From Gallionellaceae bacterium (GTDB lineage Bacteria > Pseudomonadota > Gammaproteobacteria > Burkholderiales > Gallionellaceae): DNA of 8,610 bases. The position numbers and the translations under genes were made by a program. Shown here one piece after another: positions 1 to 5,407 of this stretch (position 1 is its first letter; each line of letters opens with the position of its first letter). The stretch covers positions 1,385-9,994 of the forward strand of contig DMCN01000050.1 of NCBI GenBank assembly GCA_003445795.1, read 5' to 3'. The notes under the pieces were generated by a model, which was given only the letters and a program-made list of their open reading frames with translations, did not search any database and was not told where the DNA came from.

Positions 1-431
1 GCGATGAAGCCGAGATACAGGAACAGCAGGATTAGTTCCGAAGTCAGACGCGCATCCCACACCCACCAAGCGCCCCACATCGGTTTTCCCCACAGCGCGC
101 CGGTCCACAACGAGATGAAGGCGAACAACGCACCGGTCGGTGCCAGCGCCTGCGCCATCATGGAGGAGAGCCGGGTATTGAAGATCAAGCCCAGAGCCGC
201 ATAACCCGCCATGATCAGATAGATGAACATGGACAGGATGGATGCAGGAACGTGAATGTAGATGATGCGGTAGGCCTCGCTCTGCACCGCATCAGTAGGC
301 GCGACGAAGAAGCCGATGTACAGACCGGTCGCGAACAATATCGCGGCGGGCCATGCGAAGAACGGGATCAGCTTGCCTGCCAGACCGTAAAAGGTCGAGG
401 GTGCCGAATATTTGAACCAGTTGATAGCCAA
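1..431 (-). CDS. ccmC: Heme handling protein CcmC, N-terminal part (runs off left edge)
   Basis: CcmC is the inner-membrane heme-handling protein of System I cytochrome c maturation. It presents heme so that it can be attached to the chaperone CcmE. The first 143 residues are visible. The tryptophan-rich WWD signature is seen at residues 114-129 (WGKPMWGAWWVWDARL), and a histidine in YIHVPA falls at residue 60, the position of the first heme-ligand histidine of E. coli CcmC. Hydrophobic segments lie at about 21-43, 60-84, 95-112 and 130-143. The second conserved histidine is beyond the window. The start is inferred to be TTG at 431, because no ATG or GTG fits the frame and GGAG stands 7 bases upstream, inside the end of ccmB. 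Only 4 bases separate it from the ccmB stop, so translation is probably coupled. The identity is secure; the TTG start is likely but inferred. Confidence 0.93.
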   Translation of the reverse strand, partial: MAINWFKYSAPSTFYGLAGKLIPFFAWPAAILFATGLYIGFFVAPTDAVQSEAYRIIYIHVPASILSMFIYLIMAGYAALGLIFNTRLSSMMAQALAPTGALFAFISLWTGALWGKPMWGAWWVWDARLTSELILLFLYLGFI

Positions 432-435
432 ATCA

Positions 436-1119
436 CTACTCCATTGAAATGCGCAGGGCCTGCGCCGCAACGAACGGCGTAAACACCAGCGCGAATAACA
501 TGAACGCTCCCAACAACGCCAGATTGGAAACGGCACTCATACCGCCATTGACCGCTTCCACGGCACCCGCACCGAAGATCAGCACCGGGATACACAGCGG
601 TAGCACCAACAGCGACACCAGCACCCCGCCACCGCGCAAACCCAGCGTCAGCGCCGCCCCGATCGCACCGATCATGCTCAGCACCGGCGTACCCAACAGC
701 AAGGCCAGCACCAGTATCCACAATGCCTGCGGCGACATATCAAACTGCAGCCCCAGCACCGGTGCGATCAGCGCCAGCGGCAGACCGGACAACATCCAGT
801 GCGCCAGTATCTTGCCGAGCACCAACACCGACAGCGATTGTGGCGCCAGCATCATCTGCTCCAGCGTGCCATCGGCATGGTCCGCCGAGAACATGCGCGG
901 CAGCGACAACATCGATGCCAGCAAGGCGGCGACCCACACAACACCGGACGCCATCTTGCGCAACATGTCCGGTTCCGGTCCGACACCGAGCGGAAACAGA
1001 CTCACCACCATCACGAAGAAGACCAGCGTTGTCAACACATCGGTACGGCGTCGCATCGCCAGCAGCAGGTCGCGCCTGACCACCAATCCCAGCAAACCGA
1101 ACAGTGAGAGCTTGTTCAT
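436..1119 (-). CDS. ccmB: Heme exporter-type ABC transporter membrane protein CcmB
   Basis: CcmB is the integral membrane subunit of the CcmA-CcmB ABC unit in System I cytochrome c biogenesis. With CcmA and CcmC it supports release of heme-loaded CcmE from the complex. The protein has 227 residues, close to the roughly 220 usual for the family. It shows about six hydrophobic segments (roughly residues 29-47, 58-76, 99-125, 133-157, 164-186 and 198-221). The cytoplasmic motif FSADHADGTLEQMML at 78-92 corresponds to the DGSLEQ-type motif of CcmB proteins. The ATG at 1119 is well supported by a GGAGGT ribosome binding site at 1126-1131 with 6 bases of spacing. It ends 4 bases before ccmC. The gap to ccmA upstream is unusually long (94 bases) and contains repeats, described separately. 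Confidence 0.95.
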   Translation of the reverse strand: MNKLSLFGLLGLVVRRDLLLAMRRRTDVLTTLVFFVMVVSLFPLGVGPEPDMLRKMASGVVWVAALLASMLSLPRMFSADHADGTLEQMMLAPQSLSVLVLGKILAHWMLSGLPLALIAPVLGLQFDMSPQALWILVLALLLGTPVLSMIGAIGAALTLGLRGGGVLVSLLVLPLCIPVLIFGAGAVEAVNGGMSAVSNLALLGAFMLFALVFTPFVAAQALRISME

Positions 1120-1226
1120 GACAGCACCTCCGACACGTTACTGGCGAAGCCAGCCGTTTGCGGGAGGAGGTGCTGTGCTGTCATTCCCGCACCCGTCGCA
1201 TTCGCGCACCGTGTCATGACAGCACC
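1116..1226. repeat. 13-bp direct repeats flanking an 85-bp insert at the ccmA-ccmB junction
   Basis: The plus-strand sequence TCATGACAGCACC occurs at 1116-1128 and again, exactly, at 1214-1226. On the coding strand the copies contain the ccmB start codon and the ccmA stop codon respectively. Between them lie 85 bases (1129-1213). Just inside the ends, the coding strand shows GACACG near the ccmA side and CGTGTC near the ccmB side, a short inverted match. The insert contains an inverted partial copy of the same junction sequence at 1166-1184, a short stem GCGGGA/TCCCGC (1160-1165 with 1185-1190) and a hairpin CTGGC/GCCAG at 1141-1153. If one repeat copy plus the insert were removed, ccmA and ccmB would overlap by ATGA, a common arrangement. 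That the insert is a small mobile or duplicated element is inference. Confidence 0.6.
1121..1176 (-). promoter_or_regulatory. Possible mRNA helix covering the ccmB ribosome binding site
   Basis: In the ccmA-ccmB mRNA, GGAGGUGCUGU (1131-1121), which includes the ccmB Shine-Dalgarno sequence, is perfectly complementary over 11 bases to ACAGCACCUCC (1176-1166) upstream. The 34-base interval contains its own small hairpin CUGGC/GCCAG. A second possible helix of 10 bp pairs the end of ccmA (1225-1216) with 1184-1175; the two share only two bases. Such pairing could lower ccmB translation relative to ccmA. The complementarity is seen directly; any effect in the cell is inferred. Confidence 0.4.
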
Positions 1227-1843
1227 AGCTGTCTGGTCTCTATGCCGGCAACCTGCAGCGGCTGGTGCGTGGTAAAAATGGTCATGCCGCCTTTCGACAG
1301 ATGTTCTCCGATTAGTTCCTGCATCAGGCCGACTGCCCCCACATCAAGTGCGGTCAAAGGCTCGTCCAGTATCCACAGATGCGCGTCGCCGATCAACAAC
1401 CGTGCCAGCGCGACCCTGCGGCGTTGGCCCTGCGACAGCACGCGCACCGGCAGATGCTCGCGCCGATGCAAGCCCATGCGGCGCAAAGCGGCGACAGCCT
1501 GCCGGTCGCTCACGGTATATCCGGCCAAACCTGCGCTCATCTGCAGATTCTCCAGCGCACTCAATTCATCCTTGATGGCATTCAGGTGTCCGAGGTAACA
1601 CATCTCGGCGTGAAAATCGTCGTCCCATTCGCCGATATCCTGACCGTTCCAATGCACCGTTCCCTGCACCGGTTGCACGAATCCGCACAGACTGCGCAGC
1701 AACGTGGTCTTGCCGCTGCCGTTCGGTCCCTGCACCTGCATCAATTCACCCGGTGCGAGCGCGAAATTCAGCCCGCTGAACAGACGATGGTCACCCCGCT
1801 CGCAAGCCAGATCTTTCACTTCCAGAAAAGGTGCTTGTTGCAT
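1214..1843 (-). CDS. ccmA: Cytochrome c biogenesis ABC transporter ATP-binding protein CcmA
   Basis: CcmA is the cytoplasmic ATPase that pairs with CcmB and drives release of holo-CcmE during c-type cytochrome assembly. The 209 residues match the usual size (207 in E. coli). The ABC motifs are complete: Walker A GPNGSGKTT at 39-47, signature LSQGQ at 136-140, Walker B LWILDEP at 156-162 and the switch histidine in TTH at 193. The Q-loop region reads YLGHLN near residue 83-88, a GH pattern of the CcmA type rather than a typical Q-loop glutamine. The ATG at 1843 is chosen because the protein then begins MQQAPFLEVKDL, as CcmA proteins do. The in-frame ATG at 1918 would add 25 unrelated residues and lies upstream of the likely -10 box. 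No clear ribosome binding site precedes 1843. It is the first gene of the ccm operon visible here and divergent from fabI. Confidence 0.94.
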   Translation of the reverse strand: MQQAPFLEVKDLACERGDHRLFSGLNFALAPGELMQVQGPNGSGKTTLLRSLCGFVQPVQGTVHWNGQDIGEWDDDFHAEMCYLGHLNAIKDELSALENLQMSAGLAGYTVSDRQAVAALRRMGLHRREHLPVRVLSQGQRRRVALARLLIGDAHLWILDEPLTALDVGAVGLMQELIGEHLSKGGMTIFTTHQPLQVAGIETRQLVLS

Positions 1844-1882
1844 GAAAAAACGCGTCGCGCGCCGGAAACAAAACAGCGTCGG

Positions 1883-1888
1883 ATTATA
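1883..1888 (-). promoter_or_regulatory. Candidate -10 box of the ccm operon promoter
   Basis: TATAAT is read on the minus strand here, giving a predicted leader of about 33 bases before the ccmA ATG. The -35 region is weak; the best candidate is TGCACC at 1912-1907 with an 18-base spacer. It forms half of a symmetric arrangement with the fabI -10 box. Confidence 0.45.
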
Positions 1889-1927
1889 TACGATAGCACC
1901 GCCCGCGGTGCAGCCCATCTATTGGGT

Positions 1928-1933
1928 TATAAT
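1928..1933 (+). promoter_or_regulatory. Candidate -10 box of the fabI promoter
   Basis: A perfect TATAAT lies about 45 bases before the fabI ATG, predicting a leader near 39 bases. No good -35 hexamer is found at 16-18 bases upstream (1904-1911 is GC-rich), so the promoter may be weak or activator-assisted. A GC-rich dyad GCACCGC/GCGGTGC (1896-1902 with 1905-1911) occupies the -35 area of both divergent promoters. Confidence 0.45.
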
Positions 1934-1978
1934 CCGCGCCGCTACAGCCGTTCGCAACCATTTTGAGCCGGGAAAAAC

Positions 1979-2764
1979 ATGGGATTTTTGGCAAAGAAAC
2001 GCATCCTTGTCACAGGCATGATCAGCAACCGCTCGATCGCTTACGGAGTCGCACAAGCCATGCACCGCGAAGGCGCCGAACTGGCCTTCACCTATCAGGG
2101 TGAGCGCGTCAAAGACCGCGTGACTGATATGGCCAAAGAATTCGGCAGTGACATGATCTACCCATGCGATGTTTCCAGCGATGCCGAGATCGAGCAATTG
2201 TTCGCCGGACTGGGCAAAAAATGGGAGAAGTTCGACGGTTTCGTGCACGCGATCGCCTTTGCGCCGCGCGAAGCACTGGACGGGGAGTTTCTGGACGGTT
2301 TCAGCCGCGAAGCTTTCCGCATCGCCCACGACATCAGCGCCTACAGCTTCCCGGCCATGGCAAAAGCAGCCCTGCCCTACCTGAATGACAGATCCGCAAT
2401 CCTGACCATGAGTTACCTTGGTGCAATCCGCACCATGCCGCACTACAACGTGATGGGTATGGCCAAGGCCAGCCTGGAAGCGAGCGTGCGTTATCTGGCA
2501 ATGGAATTGGGGCGCAAGGGCATCCGCGCCAACGCCATCTCAGCCGGACCGATCAAGACAGTGGCTGCTGCGGGAATAGGCGATTTCGGCAAACTGCTTG
2601 CATACAATGCCAAGCATGCCCCGCTCAAGCGCAACGTGACGGTCGAGGAAGTGGGCAACGTGGCTGCATTCCTGTGCAGCGACCTCGCCAGCGGCATCAC
2701 CGGAGAGATCAGCTACGTCGACGCCGGCTTCAACACCACCTCATTGGGAGCCAGCGAAGCCTGA
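1979..2764 (+). CDS. fabI: Enoyl-[acyl-carrier-protein] reductase FabI (NADH)
   Basis: FabI reduces the trans-2,3 double bond of enoyl-ACP with NADH, the last step of each elongation cycle in type II fatty acid synthesis, in the cytoplasm. The 261-residue protein is an atypical short-chain dehydrogenase. It has the N-terminal nucleotide-binding segment VTGMISNRSIAYG (11-23), the catalytic pair Tyr146 (SYLG) and Tyr156 with Lys163 (YNVMGMAK), and the loop SAGPIKTVAAAGI (188-200). Residue numbering at these sites equals that of E. coli FabI. Position 93 is alanine (FVHAIAFAP) where E. coli has glycine, a site tied to triclosan and diazaborine response; alanine there is also natural in other FabI proteins such as that of S. 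aureus. The ATG at 1979 has a modest GGGA six bases upstream (1970-1973). It is a single-gene unit with its own promoter region and terminator. Confidence 0.97.
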   Translation: MGFLAKKRILVTGMISNRSIAYGVAQAMHREGAELAFTYQGERVKDRVTDMAKEFGSDMIYPCDVSSDAEIEQLFAGLGKKWEKFDGFVHAIAFAPREALDGEFLDGFSREAFRIAHDISAYSFPAMAKAALPYLNDRSAILTMSYLGAIRTMPHYNVMGMAKASLEASVRYLAMELGRKGIRANAISAGPIKTVAAAGIGDFGKLLAYNAKHAPLKRNVTVEEVGNVAAFLCSDLASGITGEISYVDAGFNTTSLGASEA

Positions 2765-2783
2765 TCTTGCATATCCCGCAAAT

Positions 2784-2813
2784 AAAAAAACGCCGCTCGA
2801 TGAGCGGCGTTTT
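2784..2813. terminator. Bidirectional rho-independent terminator between fabI and ppiD
   Basis: A 9-bp perfect stem ACGCCGCTC/GAGCGGCGT (2790-2798 and 2802-2810) has a 3-base loop GAT. On the plus strand it is followed by TTT (extending a T run of four from 2810). Seven A's at 2784-2790 give a T run for the minus strand. It lies 19 bases after the fabI stop and 18 bases after the convergent ppiD stop, so it can end both transcripts. Confidence 0.9.
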
Positions 2814-2831
2814 CATTGCGACCTCCGAAAT

Positions 2832-4730
2832 TTACTTCTTCTCGTCAGCTGCGAATTCCTTCATGGTGATATCGGCTCTTTTCTTAGCGTCAGCCAGATA
2901 GGCCATCAGCAATTCCTCGCCGGTGAGCTGGCGTATCTGCTGCGCATAACCATTGCGCTTGCCGTCATCGATGACACCAGTTTCCTTCACCGCATCGATA
3001 CGGGCCAACAGATATCCGCCCCGGCTGTTTGCTACACCTACATAAGCCGGCAGCTTGGCGGTGTCGGCCCGGAACACGGCTTGCATCAATTCTGGTTCAA
3101 TCGCGGAACGCTGGCTACGCGACATGCTTTGCGCGGCTTTCCAGTTCACGCTCGCCTTTTCGCCGCGCTGCAAGCGCGCCAAGATGTCCTTGCCCTGCTG
3201 CTCCGCCATCTCGGCGGCACGCTGACGTTGCAGCGACTGACGGATCGCCTGCGCAACTTCAGCCAGAGGACGCGTACTGGCCGCCTGGTATTCCACGACG
3301 CGTGCAGCCAGCAGGGTATTGGCTGCGATTTCCACTGCAGTTGTGTTGCGTTTGTTCTTCAACACATCCTCGGAGAACACCGCCTGCAACACTTTGTCCG
3401 TCCAGATTCCGTTCGCTGCCTGCCCTTTGCTCAGCCAGCCTCCGCGCTGCACAGTCGCCTTGACCAGTTCTGCCGCGGGTTTCAGGGTGTCGCTCTGCTC
3501 ATAGACAGTGTTATTGAACTGATCGGCCAACTCAGCGAACTTGTCGCTTGCTTGTTGCAACTTCAGACGCTGCGCGATCAGGGTGCGCACTTCGCTGAGT
3601 GGCTGCATCTTAGCCGGTTTGACTGCCTGAAATTTGATGATGTGGTACCCGAATTCAGTTTGAACCAGACTCCCGATCTCGCCAAGCTTGAGTTGAAACA
3701 ACTCATCTTCTAGCGGTTTTTGTGGCACAGGCATCGTCCCGTTTACAGCCATATCCAAACTGCCGCCCCTGGAGGCCGAATCGAAATCCTGAGAATACTG
3801 TTTTGCCAGCGCCGAAAATTTGGCCGGGGATTGTTTCGCTTGCTGCAGCACTTGCTCTGCTTTGGCCTTGGCAGTTTGCCTCTCTGAATCCGAAGCTTGC
3901 TTCGCCACTTCAATCAGAATATGTGCAGCCTGACGCTGCTCTTGGGTGCCAAACTCAGTAGCATGGTCCTTGTAATACTGCTTGATTTCGCCGTCGGCGA
4001 CAGTGATCGTCGGCAACAAGGATTCTGCCGAGAACATCACATATTCCACATTGGCGCGTTCCGGCAACTGGAACTCATTGGCATTCTTTTCGAAATAAGT
4101 CGCAATATCGGCGTCGCTTATCTGCAGTTGCTTCTGATACGCATCGGGATTCAAGTTGGATATTGCGAAAACGCGCTGCTGTTCATTCAAACGAATCAGA
4201 GTATCGGCAACAGTATTGGACGCATAGCCGTTCTGAGAATATGACGCCGTAAGCAACTGCACTGCCATATCTTGATGCAACCGCTGCTTAAATTGCTTGT
4301 GAGTTAAGCCAAGCCTCACCAGCGCCGACTCATAGAGTTTTACATCAAAATGCCCATCCACATAAAACTCCCGGAAACCGGTGATAATCTGATTTAACTG
4401 CTCGTCACTCGGTGCCAGTCTCTCTTTGCTCGCTTCGATACTCAACATACGCTTGGTGACCAATCCCTCCAACACCGAGCGTTTGATCTCCGGCTTGTCG
4501 AAGAATGACGGATCGAAATTGGCTCCGGCCATCTCGCGTATCCGCTGGCGCTGTTGTTCCAGCGCATCCTCGAACTCCTGCTGTCCGATCTTTTCGCCGT
4601 TGACTGTGGCAATTTCGTCTGACACCCCAGCATTTTCATAGGAGCTGATCCCCCAAACGGCAAAGGTCAGAATGATTACTGCCAATACAATTTGGACCAC
4701 CCATTTTTTGTTTTGCACAAAATCGAACAT
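2832..4730 (-). CDS. ppiD: Membrane-anchored periplasmic peptidyl-prolyl isomerase-family folding factor PpiD
   Basis: PpiD sits in the inner membrane next to the Sec translocon and helps newly exported proteins in the periplasm. The E. coli protein acts as a chaperone, with little isomerase activity in its parvulin domain. The 632-residue length matches the family (623 in E. coli). A short cytoplasmic start MFDFVQNKKW is followed by one membrane segment (about 11-30), then a SurA-like N-terminal chaperone region (about 36-185). A parvulin domain at about 265-370 contains AAHIL, FSALAKQYSQD, GGSL and FGYHIIKF, with His270 and His363 retained. A helical C-terminal region is rich in Gln, Ala and charged residues. 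The ATG at 4730 lacks a recognisable ribosome binding site but gives the expected N-terminus. It lies after hupB and two tRNA genes, the same relative position as in enterobacteria, and is separated from them by a terminator. Confidence 0.93.
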   Translation of the reverse strand: MFDFVQNKKWVVQIVLAVIILTFAVWGISSYENAGVSDEIATVNGEKIGQQEFEDALEQQRQRIREMAGANFDPSFFDKPEIKRSVLEGLVTKRMLSIEASKERLAPSDEQLNQIITGFREFYVDGHFDVKLYESALVRLGLTHKQFKQRLHQDMAVQLLTASYSQNGYASNTVADTLIRLNEQQRVFAISNLNPDAYQKQLQISDADIATYFEKNANEFQLPERANVEYVMFSAESLLPTITVADGEIKQYYKDHATEFGTQEQRQAAHILIEVAKQASDSERQTAKAKAEQVLQQAKQSPAKFSALAKQYSQDFDSASRGGSLDMAVNGTMPVPQKPLEDELFQLKLGEIGSLVQTEFGYHIIKFQAVKPAKMQPLSEVRTLIAQRLKLQQASDKFAELADQFNNTVYEQSDTLKPAAELVKATVQRGGWLSKGQAANGIWTDKVLQAVFSEDVLKNKRNTTAVEIAANTLLAARVVEYQAASTRPLAEVAQAIRQSLQRQRAAEMAEQQGKDILARLQRGEKASVNWKAAQSMSRSQRSAIEPELMQAVFRADTAKLPAYVGVANSRGGYLLARIDAVKETGVIDDGKRNGYAQQIRQLTGEELLMAYLADAKKRADITMKEFAADEKK

Positions 4731-4776
4731 AGCAGGCTACCCGATAGATTGGATGTTAATCGTCACATCCCATATG

Positions 4777-4801
4777 AAAAAAGGCGAACTTTCGTTCGCC
4801 T
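4777..4801 (-). terminator. Rho-independent terminator of the hupB-tRNA unit
   Basis: On the minus strand an 8-bp perfect stem AGGCGAAC/GTTCGCCT closes a GAAA tetraloop and is followed by a run of six T's (the first in the stem). It starts 5 bases after the encoded CCA of tRNA-Asp. No other terminator is seen between hupB and this point, so it probably ends the hupB-tRNA transcript and insulates ppiD. Confidence 0.88.
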
Positions 4802-4806
4802 CTGTT

Positions 4807-4883
4807 TGGCGGAGTGGACGGGACTCGAACCCGCGACCCCCGGCGTGACAGGCCGGTATTCTAACCAACTGAACTACCACTCC
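4807..4883 (-). tRNA. tRNA-Asp, anticodon GTC
   Basis: A 77-base cloverleaf with the CCA end encoded (4809-4807). The acceptor stem is GGAGTGG paired with CCACTCC, the D-arm AGTTCAGTTGGTTAGA, the anticodon loop CTGTCAC with GTC at 4849-4847, and the T-arm GCGGGTTCGAGTCCCGT. It is nearly identical in layout to E. coli tRNA-Asp and reads GAC and GAU codons. It lies 33 bases after tRNA-Val and 5 bases before a terminator, so it is probably the last gene of the hupB transcript. Confidence 0.97.
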
Positions 4884-4916
4884 AAAAACTTGCACTGCTA
4901 TTACAACTTGAACTAC

Positions 4917-4992
4917 TGGTGGGTGCTGACGGGATCGAACCGCCGACAATCGCCTTGTAAGGGCGGTGCTCTACCAGCTGAGCTAAGCACCC
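4917..4992 (-). tRNA. tRNA-Val, anticodon TAC
   Basis: A 76-base cloverleaf with encoded CCA (4919-4917). The acceptor stem is GGGTGCT/AGCACCC, the D-arm AGCTCAGCTGGTAGAGC, the anticodon loop CTTACAA with TAC at 4959-4957, and the T-arm GGCGGTTCGATCCCGTC. The anticodon stem CCGCC/GGCGA has a C-A mismatch at its outer pair (27-43). The gene begins only 12 bases after the hupB stop codon with no terminator between, so the mature tRNA would have to be cut from the hupB mRNA. Confidence 0.96.
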
Positions 4993-5004
4993 CAAGAAAG
5001 ACCG

Positions 5005-5280
5005 CTAGTTTACAGCATCTTTCAGACCTTTGCCAGCCCGGAATTTAGGAACTTTCGCTGCCTTGATCTTGATCGTCGCTCCGGTCTGCGGATTGCGGCC
5101 ATTTCGTGCAGCGCGCTTACCCACATAGAAGGTGCCGAAACCAACCAGGCTCACTTCCTCATCTTTTTTCAGCGACTTCTTGATGGACTCGATAGTCGCA
5201 TCCAGCGCGCGGCCGGCAGCAGCCTTGGAAATGTCGGCGGATATTGCGATTGCATCGATCAGATCGGATTTATTACTCAC
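5005..5280 (-). CDS. hupB: DNA-binding protein HU (HU-beta type)
   Basis: HU is a small histone-like protein that binds and bends DNA as a dimer, shaping the nucleoid and assisting replication, repair and gene regulation. The 91 residues match the family (90 in E. coli HU-beta). Seen are the helical dimerisation half (about 3-40), the core GFGTFYVGKRAARNGRNP and the beta-arm tip RNPQTG with the DNA-intercalating proline at residue 64, then the basic C-terminal strand ending GKGLKDAVN. The start is GTG at 5280, because the protein then begins MSNKSDLIDAIA like other HU proteins and AAGGGG lies 6 bases upstream. An ATG at 5316 would add 12 residues with no family support. It follows lon, has its own strong promoter and runs directly into tRNA-Val and tRNA-Asp. 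Confidence 0.96.
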   Translation of the reverse strand: MSNKSDLIDAIAISADISKAAAGRALDATIESIKKSLKKDEEVSLVGFGTFYVGKRAARNGRNPQTGATIKIKAAKVPKFRAGKGLKDAVN

Positions 5281-5331
5281 GCGATTCCCCTTTGCTTGTT
5301 GGTTAAGAACACACAAAAATCCTGCGGCGGC

Positions 5332-5360
5332 TTTATATCAAGGGTTTTCGAGCGGGTCAA
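5332..5360 (-). promoter_or_regulatory. Strong sigma-70 promoter of hupB
   Basis: On the minus strand, TTGACC (5360-5355) is followed after exactly 17 bases by TATAAA (5337-5332). Transcription would start near 5325, giving a leader of about 45 bases to the GTG start. The close match to consensus fits the high expression expected for HU and for the tRNA genes that follow. Confidence 0.8.
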
Positions 5361-5407
5361 GCAGATGCACTACAATTCGTCGTGCGCCACCTGCCCGCCA
5401 ACCCGCT

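Noticed and set aside
449..1219. A 256-codon plus-strand frame opposite ccmB and the ccmA-ccmB gap
   Set aside because: It is a Ser/Thr/Pro-rich shadow of ccmB with no recognisable domain and no ribosome binding site; ccmB on the other strand is complete and recognisable.
1844..1918. Upstream in-frame ATG at 1918 for ccmA
   Set aside because: It would add 25 residues unlike CcmA and would lie upstream of the likely -10 box at 1883-1888.
1919..2443. A 174-codon minus-strand frame opposite fabI
   Set aside because: It lies opposite intact fabI and its translation has no family resemblance.
3081..3713. A 210-codon plus-strand frame opposite ppiD
   Set aside because: It is an antisense shadow of a full-length ppiD with no domain and no start signal.
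5281..5316. Upstream in-frame ATG at 5316 for hupB
   Set aside because: The GTG at 5280 has a good ribosome binding site and gives the conserved HU N-terminus; the longer form has no support.
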